From: Taenia hydatigena
Taxonomy: Eukaryota > Platyhelminthes > Cestoda > Cyclophyllidea > Taeniidae
Assembly: GCA_036345935.2 (NCBI GenBank)
Contig: JADWOT020000007.1
Span: forward strand, 2,554,385-2,618,384
Direction: 5' to 3'
Length of the DNA stretch: 64,000 nucleotides
Part shown: one piece after another, positions 1 to 12,060 of the stretch
Numbering within the stretch: position 1 is the stretch's first letter
Layout of the letters: every line of letters begins with the position of its first letter
The notes under the pieces: generated by a model
The model's input: only the letters and a program-made list of their open reading frames with translations
Told to the model about the DNA's origin: nothing
The model's database searches: none
Position numbers and translations under genes: made by a program

Positions 1-3000
1 TCGCTTTCCCCTTTTCTCCAAGTTTCCTCGTAGATGGCGCATTTGGTGCAACAGGCGACAGAACAAAGTTATGATCAATTATGCAGAGATAATTCGCTGG
101 GCTTGTCTCCATGTCATTTGGCGTAGAACTTACCGCGCTTAAGAATATTTATGACGAACCAGTCTATGACGGCATTGTGCGAACTGTTGAACAGCTTCCA
201 AAATAGGCATTAAAAAGCGATGCGCGATAGGTTTTATGCACTTTACTCATGCGATAAGTGATTTCGAAACAGAAACGCAGGTGTTTTGTACTTGTCAAGC
301 GATGAGTAAAATATTGGTATCATATCTTTCTGTTTATGAGGGGTGTCTTCTCATAGGCCAAATTTGAGCTATTCACCTAACATGGTCAGTTATTCCGCCT
401 TTTCATCGCATAAATTATTCCCTGCGTGTGTGTAATAGTCTTTTTAGGCAGTAATAATAATTACTAATTGCAATTCTAACGCACACATGGTCGTTCGCTT
501 ATGTCATATGCCAAATAGTCCGTTACATTAAGTGCTTATTTTTACGCCAAGACATGGTCGACTGTCTCTTTTCCTGCGGACCGCTATATCTGCTGACAAT
601 TTCTTCGCAGCCATGAAGACACAGCTTTCTTGTTCCCAACTTCGCTACTTCATTCCTCACATGTATGGAACAAAAACAATCACACTGCGGTCGCGCACTG
701 TATTGCTCTGTGGCCATCGCGCAAAATAAACTTGATTTAAGATTGAATATCGCACGGGCCTCTGTGAGCGCGCAGAGCACTTGGCACTGGTGCTTTAGCA
801 ACACATTTTCTTTTGAATTAAAAACTATGATAGTGACAAATACATGTGATTTTGCGTTATATCGTTTCTCCTCCTATGCTCTTAGGCGTATATCGGAAGG
901 AAACTGAACCTGTTTTCGCATAAATTGACATCAAATTATAGGTGTTCTTTCTAGTGTTTAAATGTAAGAAGACGTTTTGAAATTGAAGAACCTGTTATTG
1001 TGGGGTTATTTACTGCTTGATAATTTCCGGATTTATTCTGAATTCTCAAAGAAGACCAAATAAAGGCGATTTTGAGATGAGGCAACACCGGTTTCGCCTT
1101 GAAGCGGTCTACTTTACACTCTCTATACGTTAGTCGACTAAGAGGACATCAACTCAAGTTTGATGAGCTTTGTGACTTGCGGTTTGCAGCCGCAACCATA
1201 ATCACACTGAATTCTTGATTGGCCATGTTAATGAGCTCAAATAGAAGTTTCGATACCTGTTGACGCGGCAAATATACAACAATGCAAAATCTTAAGCTGG
1301 ATTGCAGACAATTAAAGCAATGCTAAGTAGGTGCTTTTACTAAGTTGTTGATCCGGCAACTAACGAGCCTACATCGGGAATTAATCTCGTTCTCCTGAAT
1401 GCGTAGGCATTCGATCTGCTTGCTAACACCCGTAGGACATGATTCGCCCATTATTGCGCAGTTGAGGACTTTTGGTGTTGGCGCTGCATCTTTTTACAAG
1501 ACACAGCATGAATATTTGGGCACGTAAAATTGCTGTTCAGTTTCATATGTGCTGTTGTATGAAGACTTTGATGCCGTATAAGATGCCTTCACTGGAGTTG
1601 ATTGGGTTGTTGCATCATGATCCGATTTCAAGGGTAAATTATTTATCAGAACACAGGACACTGTTGAAAGCGTAGCGTTCGCCATAAGAATTTTTGCCAA
1701 CGCGCTTTCTTTAGAACGGATAAATGCTTCACAGCAGCCGACTCGTCTTGCGATGGTGAGATTTTCTTACTTTACCGCATATTTCTCTCCGGTTTAGTGG
1801 AAGTTACTCCCAACCTGGCACTATGTTTATTTACAATTTGCCACCACCGCATATGATAGTCAACATTTTACTTTGTGGTCAACTCTTTTGTCTGTGTCAA
1901 GAATAAAATTGGAGGATTTACTTGCGTCGTGCGTTTAATCATTGGTTTTGCAGTGCTAAAGCTTTTCGACGCATTCAGTTATCTACTTACTGAATCACTT
2001 TGTCTTTCGCTTATATGCTTCCTGGTTGCTTACGGTTTCCTTAGGTAGGTAGGTGCTGTTCATGTGTAAACATATATTTCGGGTGACAAGTGAGCAGTCA
2101 AAATCAAATTCACGACCCTGCAGACCTCTTCAACACACTGGAGCAACAGGTTTGAAAAGCCATCGAGCATTTTATTTGGAGTTGGAAGAAGTGCGACAGA
2201 GGAGAGAGGAAGTGCGATGTAAACTTGAAATGCTCACCATCATAGTGCAAAACCGGCCTTTAATCTGCAAGAACCACTTTATATTTAATGACATTGGGGT
2301 CGGGCTCAAAATGTGACCACGAATGTGGTGAATCATTGCCGACTCATTTGGAGGTAGCGACCATTAGGCTAATATGTGCTTGCCAGTTTGTCGAGAAACT
2401 GTCTTGAGTGCGCAAATGCCCCTGCAAGGGCCAGAAGCTCCCAATCGTGTGCTACTTGGCAAGCTGATAATTTTTGCGGGTACCCATTGCTTTCTTCCAG
2501 AAGGTAAATCAGACCGTTCGCCCTTAGTCAAATTGCGAATAAGGAAAAGAAGTAAATCGCTGTCATATGGAATTCGAAAACAGTACTTTGGCAGTGGTAC
2601 TGTCTCATAATTTTACTTGCACGTATATTTCCTTTTTGTTGACCCTGGCTTCTCCCCATGACTAATTTAATCTCCTTAACTGTGGGTGAATCCCCACACG
2701 CTTACTCAAAACACCGGCAGAAGTTTAGTTTGACTTCTATAAGCACTGCGTTGACTAAATCTAAATACTGCATTTAAGCTATGTTAAACTGTCTCAAAAT
2801 GTTTTTTAAAATGTTGCTGCCCATGATTTCACCACTGTTACTACCGCTGCAACGATAATAAAGTGACTAGAGAGGTGACTTTGGTGAGGCAACTTTTACA
2901 GGTGGCATATAGGGCAGGACATATGTCTACGCAATTGATTCACTTGCAGATGCTTTTGAAGACGAATGTGACAACTATTATGCATAAATGTATGTATAAA

Positions 3001-6000
3001 TCTCGAAGTGGAATGTCAGCCCTACTGATTTGATCCTTAGCAGTTATTGCTTGACATTATTAGCAGGGTTGGGATTCGGGTTGGGTTCTAGCAAAGACCA
3101 AGTATAAGGCTGGAAGAGAGACATCTATCTGACACTGATGGCGAATCGGTAGTCAAGAAAGGGACATTTGTCATTTCAAAAGATTTTGATAGTGATTGAA
3201 GATAATGGTTTAGGGAAAGGCAGCTGCCGTTTTACGTGCTTCTGCCATTACACTATACTGTGCCTACATTCGTCCGTCGCAGTTGATGGAAAATGCATTT
3301 CTTTGCTACCAACCGTAGCTGCTCTAATCAATCAATTTGATGCTAATTTATTTAGTCAACACTGCAAATACTTCAGTGCACTTCATTACGACGCGAAGCG
3401 TCCAGTTGTAACCATAGCTGCCAAACTTGCGGGTGTTATGAAATGTCGCCATGCAGAGCAAATGCATTTTATCAAAATAGAAAATGGAGGACTGATGCTT
3501 GCCAAGGGAATGCTGGAGACGCTTAGACGCTAATTAGTTTTCTTCCCTTATGCGTGTGCTTATGTGTAATTTCTCGAAGCCCATAACTAAAATAATTTAT
3601 CTGAGCTGGAAGTCTGCTTGCCTTGTGGCTACTGATCATTGCACTCCTAAAAAAACTCTGCTGCTGCTCCTGCTGATGTACCTTTCTTGCCTTTCTTACT
3701 GCTACACGAAGGCGTGTTTAAGCCACCACCGGAAGTGTGAGTGGCCGGTGCTCTGCTCTGCAGGCACCTCTTTATCGGCTCATTTACTTTGGATGGTTAG
3801 TCGATCAGTGGATCAATGTAATCGATAAGACCACCTGCTCTGGATTCATTGCGTGGTAATAAAGATTTTGCTACGAACACTGCGTCCGTATGCAGCCCAC
3901 GTCACCGTTAAGCTTGGAGTCTATCTGCTGACTTGGTTAGTTTGTTTATCACTGAACTTCACCTTGACTGAGATTGTTTCTCTGCATTTCACTCAACTTC
4001 TTTAGAAATGGGACTCTTTCCAGTCCAGGATCTCTTGACTGAGCTATAGCTGAGTTAAACTTTAGATAATGTTACTGTTAGCAAAAATGAATGCGCACTT
4101 GACGCGGTATTGCAGTTAATGCTTGCTTCGGTGAAATTGTCAGTGGTTGGATAAATGCCGTACAGCGCGGCAATTTTCGCGTGCATGACGTCGTGGACAG
4201 ATAGCGCAATCCACCGGTGCAAGATTAGTGCAGACGTATGAAAGAAGAAACCTGACAAATCTTGAGTATGCACAATAATGCATACACCTGTTAACACTGC
4301 ATTACATTATGTGTTTTATACCTGTCTAGTTTAATTTAGTATGCCTCTTCGGCATTAGGTGTAGGCTTTTAGACCTGTGACAAATACCGCCGATGGGATT
4401 AAAATCACACTTGGATGACTTACGGATAACTGTACCTTCGTTAGAGCTGCTTTTACCTGTTTCTTGTGTAATACATTTGCTTATGCAGATCTTGAGCAAT
4501 CGTTTGTGCCACTACTGGTGCCCATTAAATATTAGCGAGTCTAGTGTTTGTGCTTATTAGCCTCTGATCACGCCCTCAGCTAAATTTTCTCAATTTCGCA
4601 ACTGATTATGCCACATGTTTTGCTTTTTGCCGAAGTGCATACATGCATAAAATTTATAATGAATACGAGTAAGAGAAGTCGTCACAGTGCTTTCTTTAAC
4701 GTTCTGTTGCTACCGTTAGCCGATGAAGCATGCTGGACGTTGATAAGTGTGCTGCATTAACCGACGTCTTATTCCGTGTAATTATCCGCAGTGGAACCTA
4801 ATTCCTGCAACCAAATAATATTTGTTTTTAAATCATACTAGTGGTTAATGTAACATGTATTGCTGCATCAACTAAGCACATTCCAGCAAATATATTCTCG
4901 TTGTCTTCCATAATTAGAGCAAACCATCTTTTTTCCAGAATCTGTGTATAATTTTATACTCATTCGAATTTTATGAAGTCGCAAGACTTATTCGGTTTAT
5001 TTGGTGATTTTTATTGCCCTTATGAATGTTGGAACATTTAGGATATAAAGGGTACAACATTGTTTGCATTCAAAATAAATTTGTCTTCTGATAAGACGCC
5101 TTTTGCAACGATTGCTTCTAAACTGCCCAGAAATGCGACTTTCAGCGAAGATGAAGTGTTATTTTTGCTTCCTTGGAGGAGGTACACTAATAATCTCTGC
5201 GTGAACTCCTAAACTGTGTTGCTCTTTTGCCATGGACCAAAAATTGATTGATGGGGCTTAGGGACCTGGACGAGATGTGGATTTGATCCCGCCTGCATTT
5301 TTGTGCATAGCAAGCATTGAGATTCTTTCATTTTTACACTTTATGCGAACACTCGGCTGCTAGATAAGAATAGATAGGCAGTCATCAACCTACATGATGG
5401 TGTCTTGCTTTATCTGCCAAATTCGCTACCCCCTACCTCTTTCTTTCACAAAGACGACATAATAAGACATTTTGTTGAGTCGTTGCTCAGTTCTGTCCAA
5501 TGTGTGCGAGCTGGTCGGGATTTCTACAGCTTCGGAAGAATCATGCAATTATAGGTGATGCTAAAACTGACACCTTCATGCCTGATTCTCTTCGTGGCAA
5601 GTGTTTTAGATCAGCGTTTTTTTGTTTTGATTCCATCATTGCTACGGGTTGGAATTCAGTCACGGATAAATGTGGCATTTGATTGACCAGGATCTTTGAA
5701 TGTGCAGCAGTACATCAAGAGTATCTCTCGAGGAGGAAATCGAGTGGGGGTGGGCGATTCCATTCACCATCTCTTTCTAAGGGATACAGATCACACACTT
5801 TTAAATAAAATGCATCACACAACGGCTGCAAAGGACGAGCTTTGCGTTTCTAGTAAAGCATGGACGCTTACTGCACAAAGATCGCTCAGCTTATTTGACA
5901 TTGCTGTGCAACTGTTCACCACCCAGCTTAAATGTCTTGGCTGCAGTTAGCCACCACGTTACCCATGAAACCAAATCTGCACATCTGCCAGTGGTTACGT

Positions 6001-6084
6001 CGTCGTATGGGTATTTTAACTAAGTGGGGGAGAAAATAACTCATAGAGGGAGTCAGGGAGTCTACAACGAGGATGTTATTGATT
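1..6084. other. Long stretch with no recognisable gene
   Basis: I see no domain, no tRNA and no convincing exon here. The longest stop-free run (3,168-3,533, + strand, about 121 codons) opens at a TTG, has no family resemblance I know, and shows no clear flanking splice sites. The rest is AT-rich single-copy-looking DNA, best read as intergenic or intronic sequence. Confidence 0.5.
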
Positions 6085-9000
6085 GTTAATCAATAATTTA
6101 AGTTGGGTCATCAGTAAAGTAGTCAATACACCACACGTTGTGATTTACTTGCACTTTTAAAGATGTCGGGTTGCTGCAAAGTTGTTCGCGGATTCAACGA
6201 AAAGCTAAAAAAGAAGCACGGTCAAGTGTGAATGTGAGCAAATTCAGCCAGGTGCATGATTAGGGGCTAATGAACACAAGCAGTAGACTTGCTAATCATT
6301 AATGGGCAGTAGTAGTGTCGCAAACGCTCACTCAAGATCTGTGCAAATAAGTGGGCTACATGATAAACAGGTGGGTAAAATGTGGCTCTAACAAAGGTGC
6401 AGTTAACCATATGTCACCAAAGTGTGATTTCTGTCCGATCGGCAGTACCTCCTGCAGGTAATAAAGGCTGCACTTGATGGCGGGGAGGTATGCCTAATTA
6501 AACCATATAAATGAAAAATGCGACTTATAATGCAATGCTAACAGCTGTGTTACGATTATGCAGGCTTATAATTTGGGCGAGTCTCTGCCTCTGTATATCC
6601 AAACCCTCAACTCACACCAACGACTGGTGTTTTCTGTCCACAATGGCATGAGCGTGGAAACTACCGCATCGCGTCGCAGTTAGCCGACTTCCAGCAATTT
6701 TACCGGATTAGGCATTAGGTCGGCGCACTGCGCCACGTGTTCTCACGTTTCCATTTATAGCGTCAAAGTTTAATGCTCTAGCTCTCATATCAACTTGGTC
6801 AAGGGATCCCAAACCAAAAAAACGTCTCCGTCTCTAAAAGAAATGAAATGCAGAGATACAACTCAAACTGTGGTCAATTTCTGATAAACCTGCCAATCAA
6901 ATTAGCACATCGACGCCTAGTCCAAGGGTAATGTGGGCTGTACATCGACATCCGGTTCCCAACAGAATCTTCACTACCTCGACTTATGCTTTTACAAATC
7001 ATACTTGCTAATGTCGTAGAGGAGGCGATTTAGTCCATCGGTGAAAATGATCGTGTGCAAGGACCAGTGTGGAAAATGGTGAAGTGGACTTACGAGGAGG
7101 GCGCTGGCAGAGAATGAGGTAAGAGAGGAGGCGGGGCGACCCGAGGTTGAGTTCGAAGAAGGTGAAGGCAAGAGGTGCGTAAGGGAGGCAGAGGAAGTGT
7201 TATCCTTATGGGGCTAAATTGGAAAGGCAACAGTGAGGAAATGGAATATAGGCGACTACCCACTACCCTCCTTCAGGTGAGCTAAATGCATGATGAATAC
7301 TCGGTGGACCATAATGCAAGACGTAATGCTTGGGACTGGATTGAGCGTAGTGGGAGATGAAGGAGACAATCACTAAAGATGGAGCGCAGTAAGGTGTAAG
7401 AAACACGAATTGAACGAGTTTGCCTTTATCCCTCCAATTCGAGAGCGCCATCAGACCCAGTTCTTGCGCGCATATTGTGAGCCCTGATATCTGAAAAGAA
7501 GAATAGGAAGGCCTCATCTCACATGGCACAGAGTTGTGTCCGGTCGACTAGGCGGACCAAATAAGATGCTGCGGTTGACTTGGACGGTAACGCATAGAGG
7601 CCCCTCTGAAGATGAGGTAGCGTCAACTCGCATCTTTGCTTATTTGCCCAAGCCTGCCATATTCTATCCCAGATGACTTATCCACTCTGTGGTATTACAG
7701 TGAAAACCGGTCCAATCTAGTTAAGCATAGTCTTGAGCACCGTGCTACAGAGCCTGCACAATCAGAAATGGATATGGAGCTAGTTGGTGCGTGTTCACAA
7801 TCCTACGCTTAAACGGATCCTTGCCTCTTATCACGACAGGTACTAGCAGCACATACGTTTTTTTTCCCGTATGCGTAACGAATCATGCCTTATTGGCTGA
7901 AGGAGACAAAGGATTGGCTGAGATAGAGGCAATGTGATGAGAATCTATAGAAATAAGAGGCGAGACGTTTGGGAATGAGAAAGGAAAGGTGGGGTCGGAC
8001 ACCCTAGGAAGATCCGCACAGGGCTGTGGTGCAGCACTAACTCATCAAGCCGTTTGGCTGAGCTAAATATAAAGAAATCAACTTGGTAGAGAGGATGCAA
8101 ATTTTCTTTTAATGGCACTCAAAAAGGCTAAACACAGCTTTCCTTTTCTTTTTGATTTACACTGGATATCAGATGCGATATTATCAAAATGACGCACGCA
8201 AATTTAGTAAAAGAGAAGAAAAGGAAAATGGAGTAGGGAAAGAGAGAAGGATTGGTAGTAAAACTTGCCCCAAATTCCTACCATGTTTTATTTGTTGTGG
8301 TCCTTTGAGGTCCCGAGAACGGCGGGGTGGGATATTGAGAATGACGAGCCAATGGAGGCGAGGGAAGCGGAGGATAAAGGGGGATTGGAGGCAAAGAGGA
8401 ACCAAAGCGGGGAGGAAGCGCTGACAAAATAACACGCAGCGAAGCATGTCTGCAGGTTGGCTGTGTGCTTGACCTCTTTGAACCTGACACGTGTAAATCG
8501 ATCAGACGCACGTGCCGCGTGGTGACTCTCAATGTCGACTAATGCGGGCTTCAGACACCATCCCCTGCTAATGGTTTCGCAAAAACAGACATCACCCGCC
8601 TTTGCTTTCCACCTTAGGCGATTTTCTTGCATCATCGTGCATGCGATATCCCTTTCTGATGCTGACCTTTGAGTCGGTCACCGTTTGGGCATTTAGGTAT
8701 CTCCTTGCCCCACCACGAAATGCCTACCTTAATCAAAATAAGGTAAAACAGCGACGGACAGAGAAATTAAGCCAAAGGAAGTGGATGGACGAGTGCGATG
8801 ATTGTTTGATGAGGATTAATTGAAGAAGCAACAACTTCAATTCTAAGCTAGCAGGAACGCCTCGGCAAATCGCGCTGGTAGAAATGCTTTATGGGCGCAA
8901 CCTAGAAGGCCGTCTCGATGGGCAGCGTTGACGATGCTCTCGCTAATGTCGCGAAAATAGGCCAACTTGACTAACGCTGGCTTAAGTTCGACTGACGGAT

Positions 9001-9390
9001 GCCACCTTGCTACTTGGAAACCGCTCTTCAAAAGAAATGATTATGGATCGCTGCATTTTAATCCGGTAACTGTTGCCACGCTCTACTCTTCTAGTGAAAT
9101 ATTCTCTAATATGCCATGCTCGGCAAGTTAGCCAGACTAATGCTAGATTTCTCTCGTGCACAAGTCTATCATAACGTTCAATGATGTCCCTCTTAGCCAT
9201 ATTCATTTACAGTATCAGCTGGTTGTCTCTAAACTTAACGATTGTATACCCAGCGGACGTGAAGCGATCATGGAAGGAGCAAACTTATGTATAAAACATT
9301 GGTTTTAAAATGGCTTGGCTTTCATGCGCAATAAGGTAAATGGATACAGGTTCTTTATGCAACAAAAGATTGTCAATGATTTAAGGCACC
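6085..9390 (+). repeat. Dispersed repeat alpha, copy A
   Basis: This is the most complete copy of a long dispersed repeat. Its first part (about 6,180-7,050) aligns with copy D at 44,190-44,990, starting at the shared motif ttcaacgaaaagctaaa. The part from 7,080 to 9,390 aligns collinearly with the reverse complement of 24,800-27,175 (copy B). The part from 8,200 to 9,390 also aligns with 37,310-38,570 (copy C). The leading 65 bases resemble 35,150-35,210. Short open frames inside it are shared between copies only because the DNA is shared. I see no transposase, reverse transcriptase or integrase motif. It could be the non-coding part of a large transposon or an old segmental duplication. Confidence 0.75.
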
Positions 9391-11274
9391 TGCAGACCAA
9401 TCTGCAATATCCCCTAATCTGGCGATGCGTTGTCGACATATGTATGCAACAATCAACTGCTCTACGCTGAAGTTATTTTCCACTCACCAAGCCGTGTAAT
9501 CGTTTGCAGTCCAGTTTGCCTTGGGTCAAGTGGGTCAGTGAATGAACCATCCAACTGGGCAGATGACTAGTAGGCAACTGGTACACAGCAGGTGGTCTTA
9601 TCGAATTTATTGGTCGATTGGGATTGAAGCTATTTTCTCTCTCCCAGGCCTACTTAGAAATGCTTGTAATTCCGCTTGACGAAGGTGGAATCCACCAGAG
9701 GCTTGATCACCATCCCCATTTTTCACCCTTGAAGAATAGCACGTTAGTTATATGAGGTCGAACTAACCTATGTCTAACCTGCGGGCAATGTTCGTGACCA
9801 GGTTACATGGGCTAAAATGTTTAAATTAGGTCATTGTCTGCAATTTTTGCTCATTTCGGTGGATTTATTGAATGGCTATCCATTCACATGATCTTTTGAG
9901 CACGAAGCATCTTTTGACGCCCTTTGATCTAATGCACCCATTGGGCCACAGTTCGAGATTCACTTGATGACTTAAACCCAATTATTCATGACGCGGATTG
10001 CGTGCCTAACTAGTCCTAATCATCCAGTGATTTATTAATGCAAACAACACTAAGCAATTCGTCAGTTTGTTCTCAGACTGGTGCTTGAGACATATGATAT
10101 TAAAGGGAACGAACCGGCAATCTATTATTTTTGTAAACATCTGAAAGTCTATCAAAAGTTTGTGTGCTTACAATCGTTATCTTATTCACAGATGATTCGT
10201 TCCTTAATTACCCGATCTAGTTGGTAGAAAAATAAGAACAAATGGGCTAAAACATTTTACCTTTTGTGGACGAAAACACTAGACAAGCGCGCAATGGTAA
10301 AGAGTAACAAAGTATTGGACACTATGTCAATGGAAGACAAATGAAGCTCCGACGTAACTGACCGCTTACGACCGTGTTCTCATATATGCGACCACAATGT
10401 TTAGCATGCTTGTAGAGTCTGAGATTCAACATGCGAAAATCGCTTACTAAAAATACTCAGTGATGGCAGTGGCGGTTTAGTCGTGAATGCAACGAATATT
10501 CTGCCACGATGTTGCCCGTAGCACGACTCACTCATCCGTGGTTATCATCTTTCACCGATGGTTATTTTGGTAAATGAACCCTATTTATAGCCATTTTTCT
10601 GCGATCTGAACACACAATTCAGTTTAGCGGTAGGACTTACGATGAAGTAGGCAGCGTACTCGACAAGTAGAGGTAGTTTCACTGATGCTTAAATCGAACA
10701 TCAAGTTTTATTGCGAATAGAAGTCTTTGCAAGCATTTAAGAAAAGATAGCCTTCTTGTGGTAAGCCATGGCAACAATAATTATTAGGTGTGGAAATAAA
10801 TATGATGGATATTAAAATTGCCGAGGGACATCTTTAAATTGTTTGAAGTAAAACCATCACCTTTTTTCCAAGGGTACTATTCACAGCCACTTGACATGCA
10901 TACACGAGGTGCACAGCGATTAATGCTATCAAGATATGCCTTGACTAAAGAATAGGGTAACTTAAATTTTTAACCCATTTTAACTTGAAGTCAGGTATTT
11001 TACTTGTTTTTGGGGAAGCAATTGAATGCGCGCATGGTGCGGATTTATTAGGCATAATTGACAAGAACAGGAAAGTCAAATCACCGCGAGTTGGGGAACA
11101 GCCTTACCTTTGGATTATAAGAGCTTGATTATCGCAATTTTACGGCCCAAGTTGCCTCGGAAGTCTAGTAAAGCAACACACAATGCTAGTGAACAATAAA
11201 GTGGAAAGTTATTGACATGGCCTTTGTGCCATGCTGCTGATTGAGAGTCAATTAACAGAGGCTGAAGCGTCCGC
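9391..11274. other. No recognisable gene
   Basis: Similarity to the alpha repeat stops near the start of this stretch. I find no domain, RNA gene or convincing splice-bounded exon. It reads as AT-rich intergenic DNA. Confidence 0.5.
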
Positions 11275-11690
11275 ATATATTAATGGACAACTAAGCAGCT
11301 TATCAAATTGTTAAGATGTAAAAGTATTTGGACAGTTGCGACTAGCACAAAGAAACCCAGAGCACATTCTGCATCACCGCAGAAAATAGCGGCAACAAAA
11401 TTATGTTTTGTTTGAACAAAAATGGGTAATTAATTTCCAAGTGCCTCCTTTATAACCACAGCCTAAGAAGTGCTCATCACCTTGAACGAACATCCATTTG
11501 CGAATAAATTCGCCTGCACTTCATAGAATGGAAGACTTCCACTGAGAAGACATCGATGTCATAGCTTTTGCATGCTTCCTTACCTACAGACGGCGAGCAT
11601 ATTGATAGACAAGAAAATGCCTTACTAATGCTAGTCAATTAGCACAACCTGTGGTCTGAACCTGCGTGCGTTGATTTGAAATGATTTGAT
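11275..11690 (+). repeat. Repeat epsilon, unit 1 (3' truncated)
   Basis: First unit of a tandem pair. It shares landmarks such as agaagtgctc, gacaagaaaa and ctgaacctgcgt with the next unit at an offset of about 323 bases, and with a third copy at 46,372-46,880. It stops shortly after the ctgaacctgcgt motif, so it lacks the last 60 or so bases present in the other two. No coding function is visible. Confidence 0.75.
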
Positions 11691-12060
11691 TTCTGTATTG
11701 TCACAGGAAGTAGCTACAGCAAAATTGTTTTTGTTTAGACAAACTTAAGTAGTTAAATCTTAAGTGCTTCCTTTATAACTACATCCTAAGAAGTGCTCGC
11801 CACTATGATAGAGCAATGTTCTGCAAACCAACTCGCCTGCGCTCCAAAAAATGAAGGACATCTATCAAAAAAACCGATGCTATGATCTTTACACAAGCAC
11901 ATTAATGGACAAGAAAACAACTTACGATTGCTAGTCAAGTAGCATAACCTGTGTTCTGAACCTGCGTACATTGATTCGAGTGATCAAGTAACAAAGCGAG
12001 TCTACATTTCTCCATTAACTGTGCATGATTTTGCCACTGATCTAACAAAAGCGCTGGCCT
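11691..12060 (+). repeat. Repeat epsilon, unit 2
   Basis: Second tandem unit. It lacks the first 90 or so bases seen in unit 1 and in the 46.4 kb copy, but keeps the 3' part ending around ctccattaactgtgcatga, which matches ctccattaactatgtatca near 46,836. Together units 1 and 2 look like an internal duplication of one ancestral copy. Open frames overlapping it on both strands are judged to be chance. Confidence 0.75.

Noticed and set aside
3168..3533. 121-codon + strand frame
   Set aside because: Begins at TTG, no recognised domain, no good splice edges; length is possible by chance in this composition.
8184..8635. Overlapping - strand frames of 84-115 codons
   Set aside because: They lie in alpha repeat, overlap in several frames, are proline/serine-rich from pyrimidine bias, and their relatives in copies B and C are frame-shifted.
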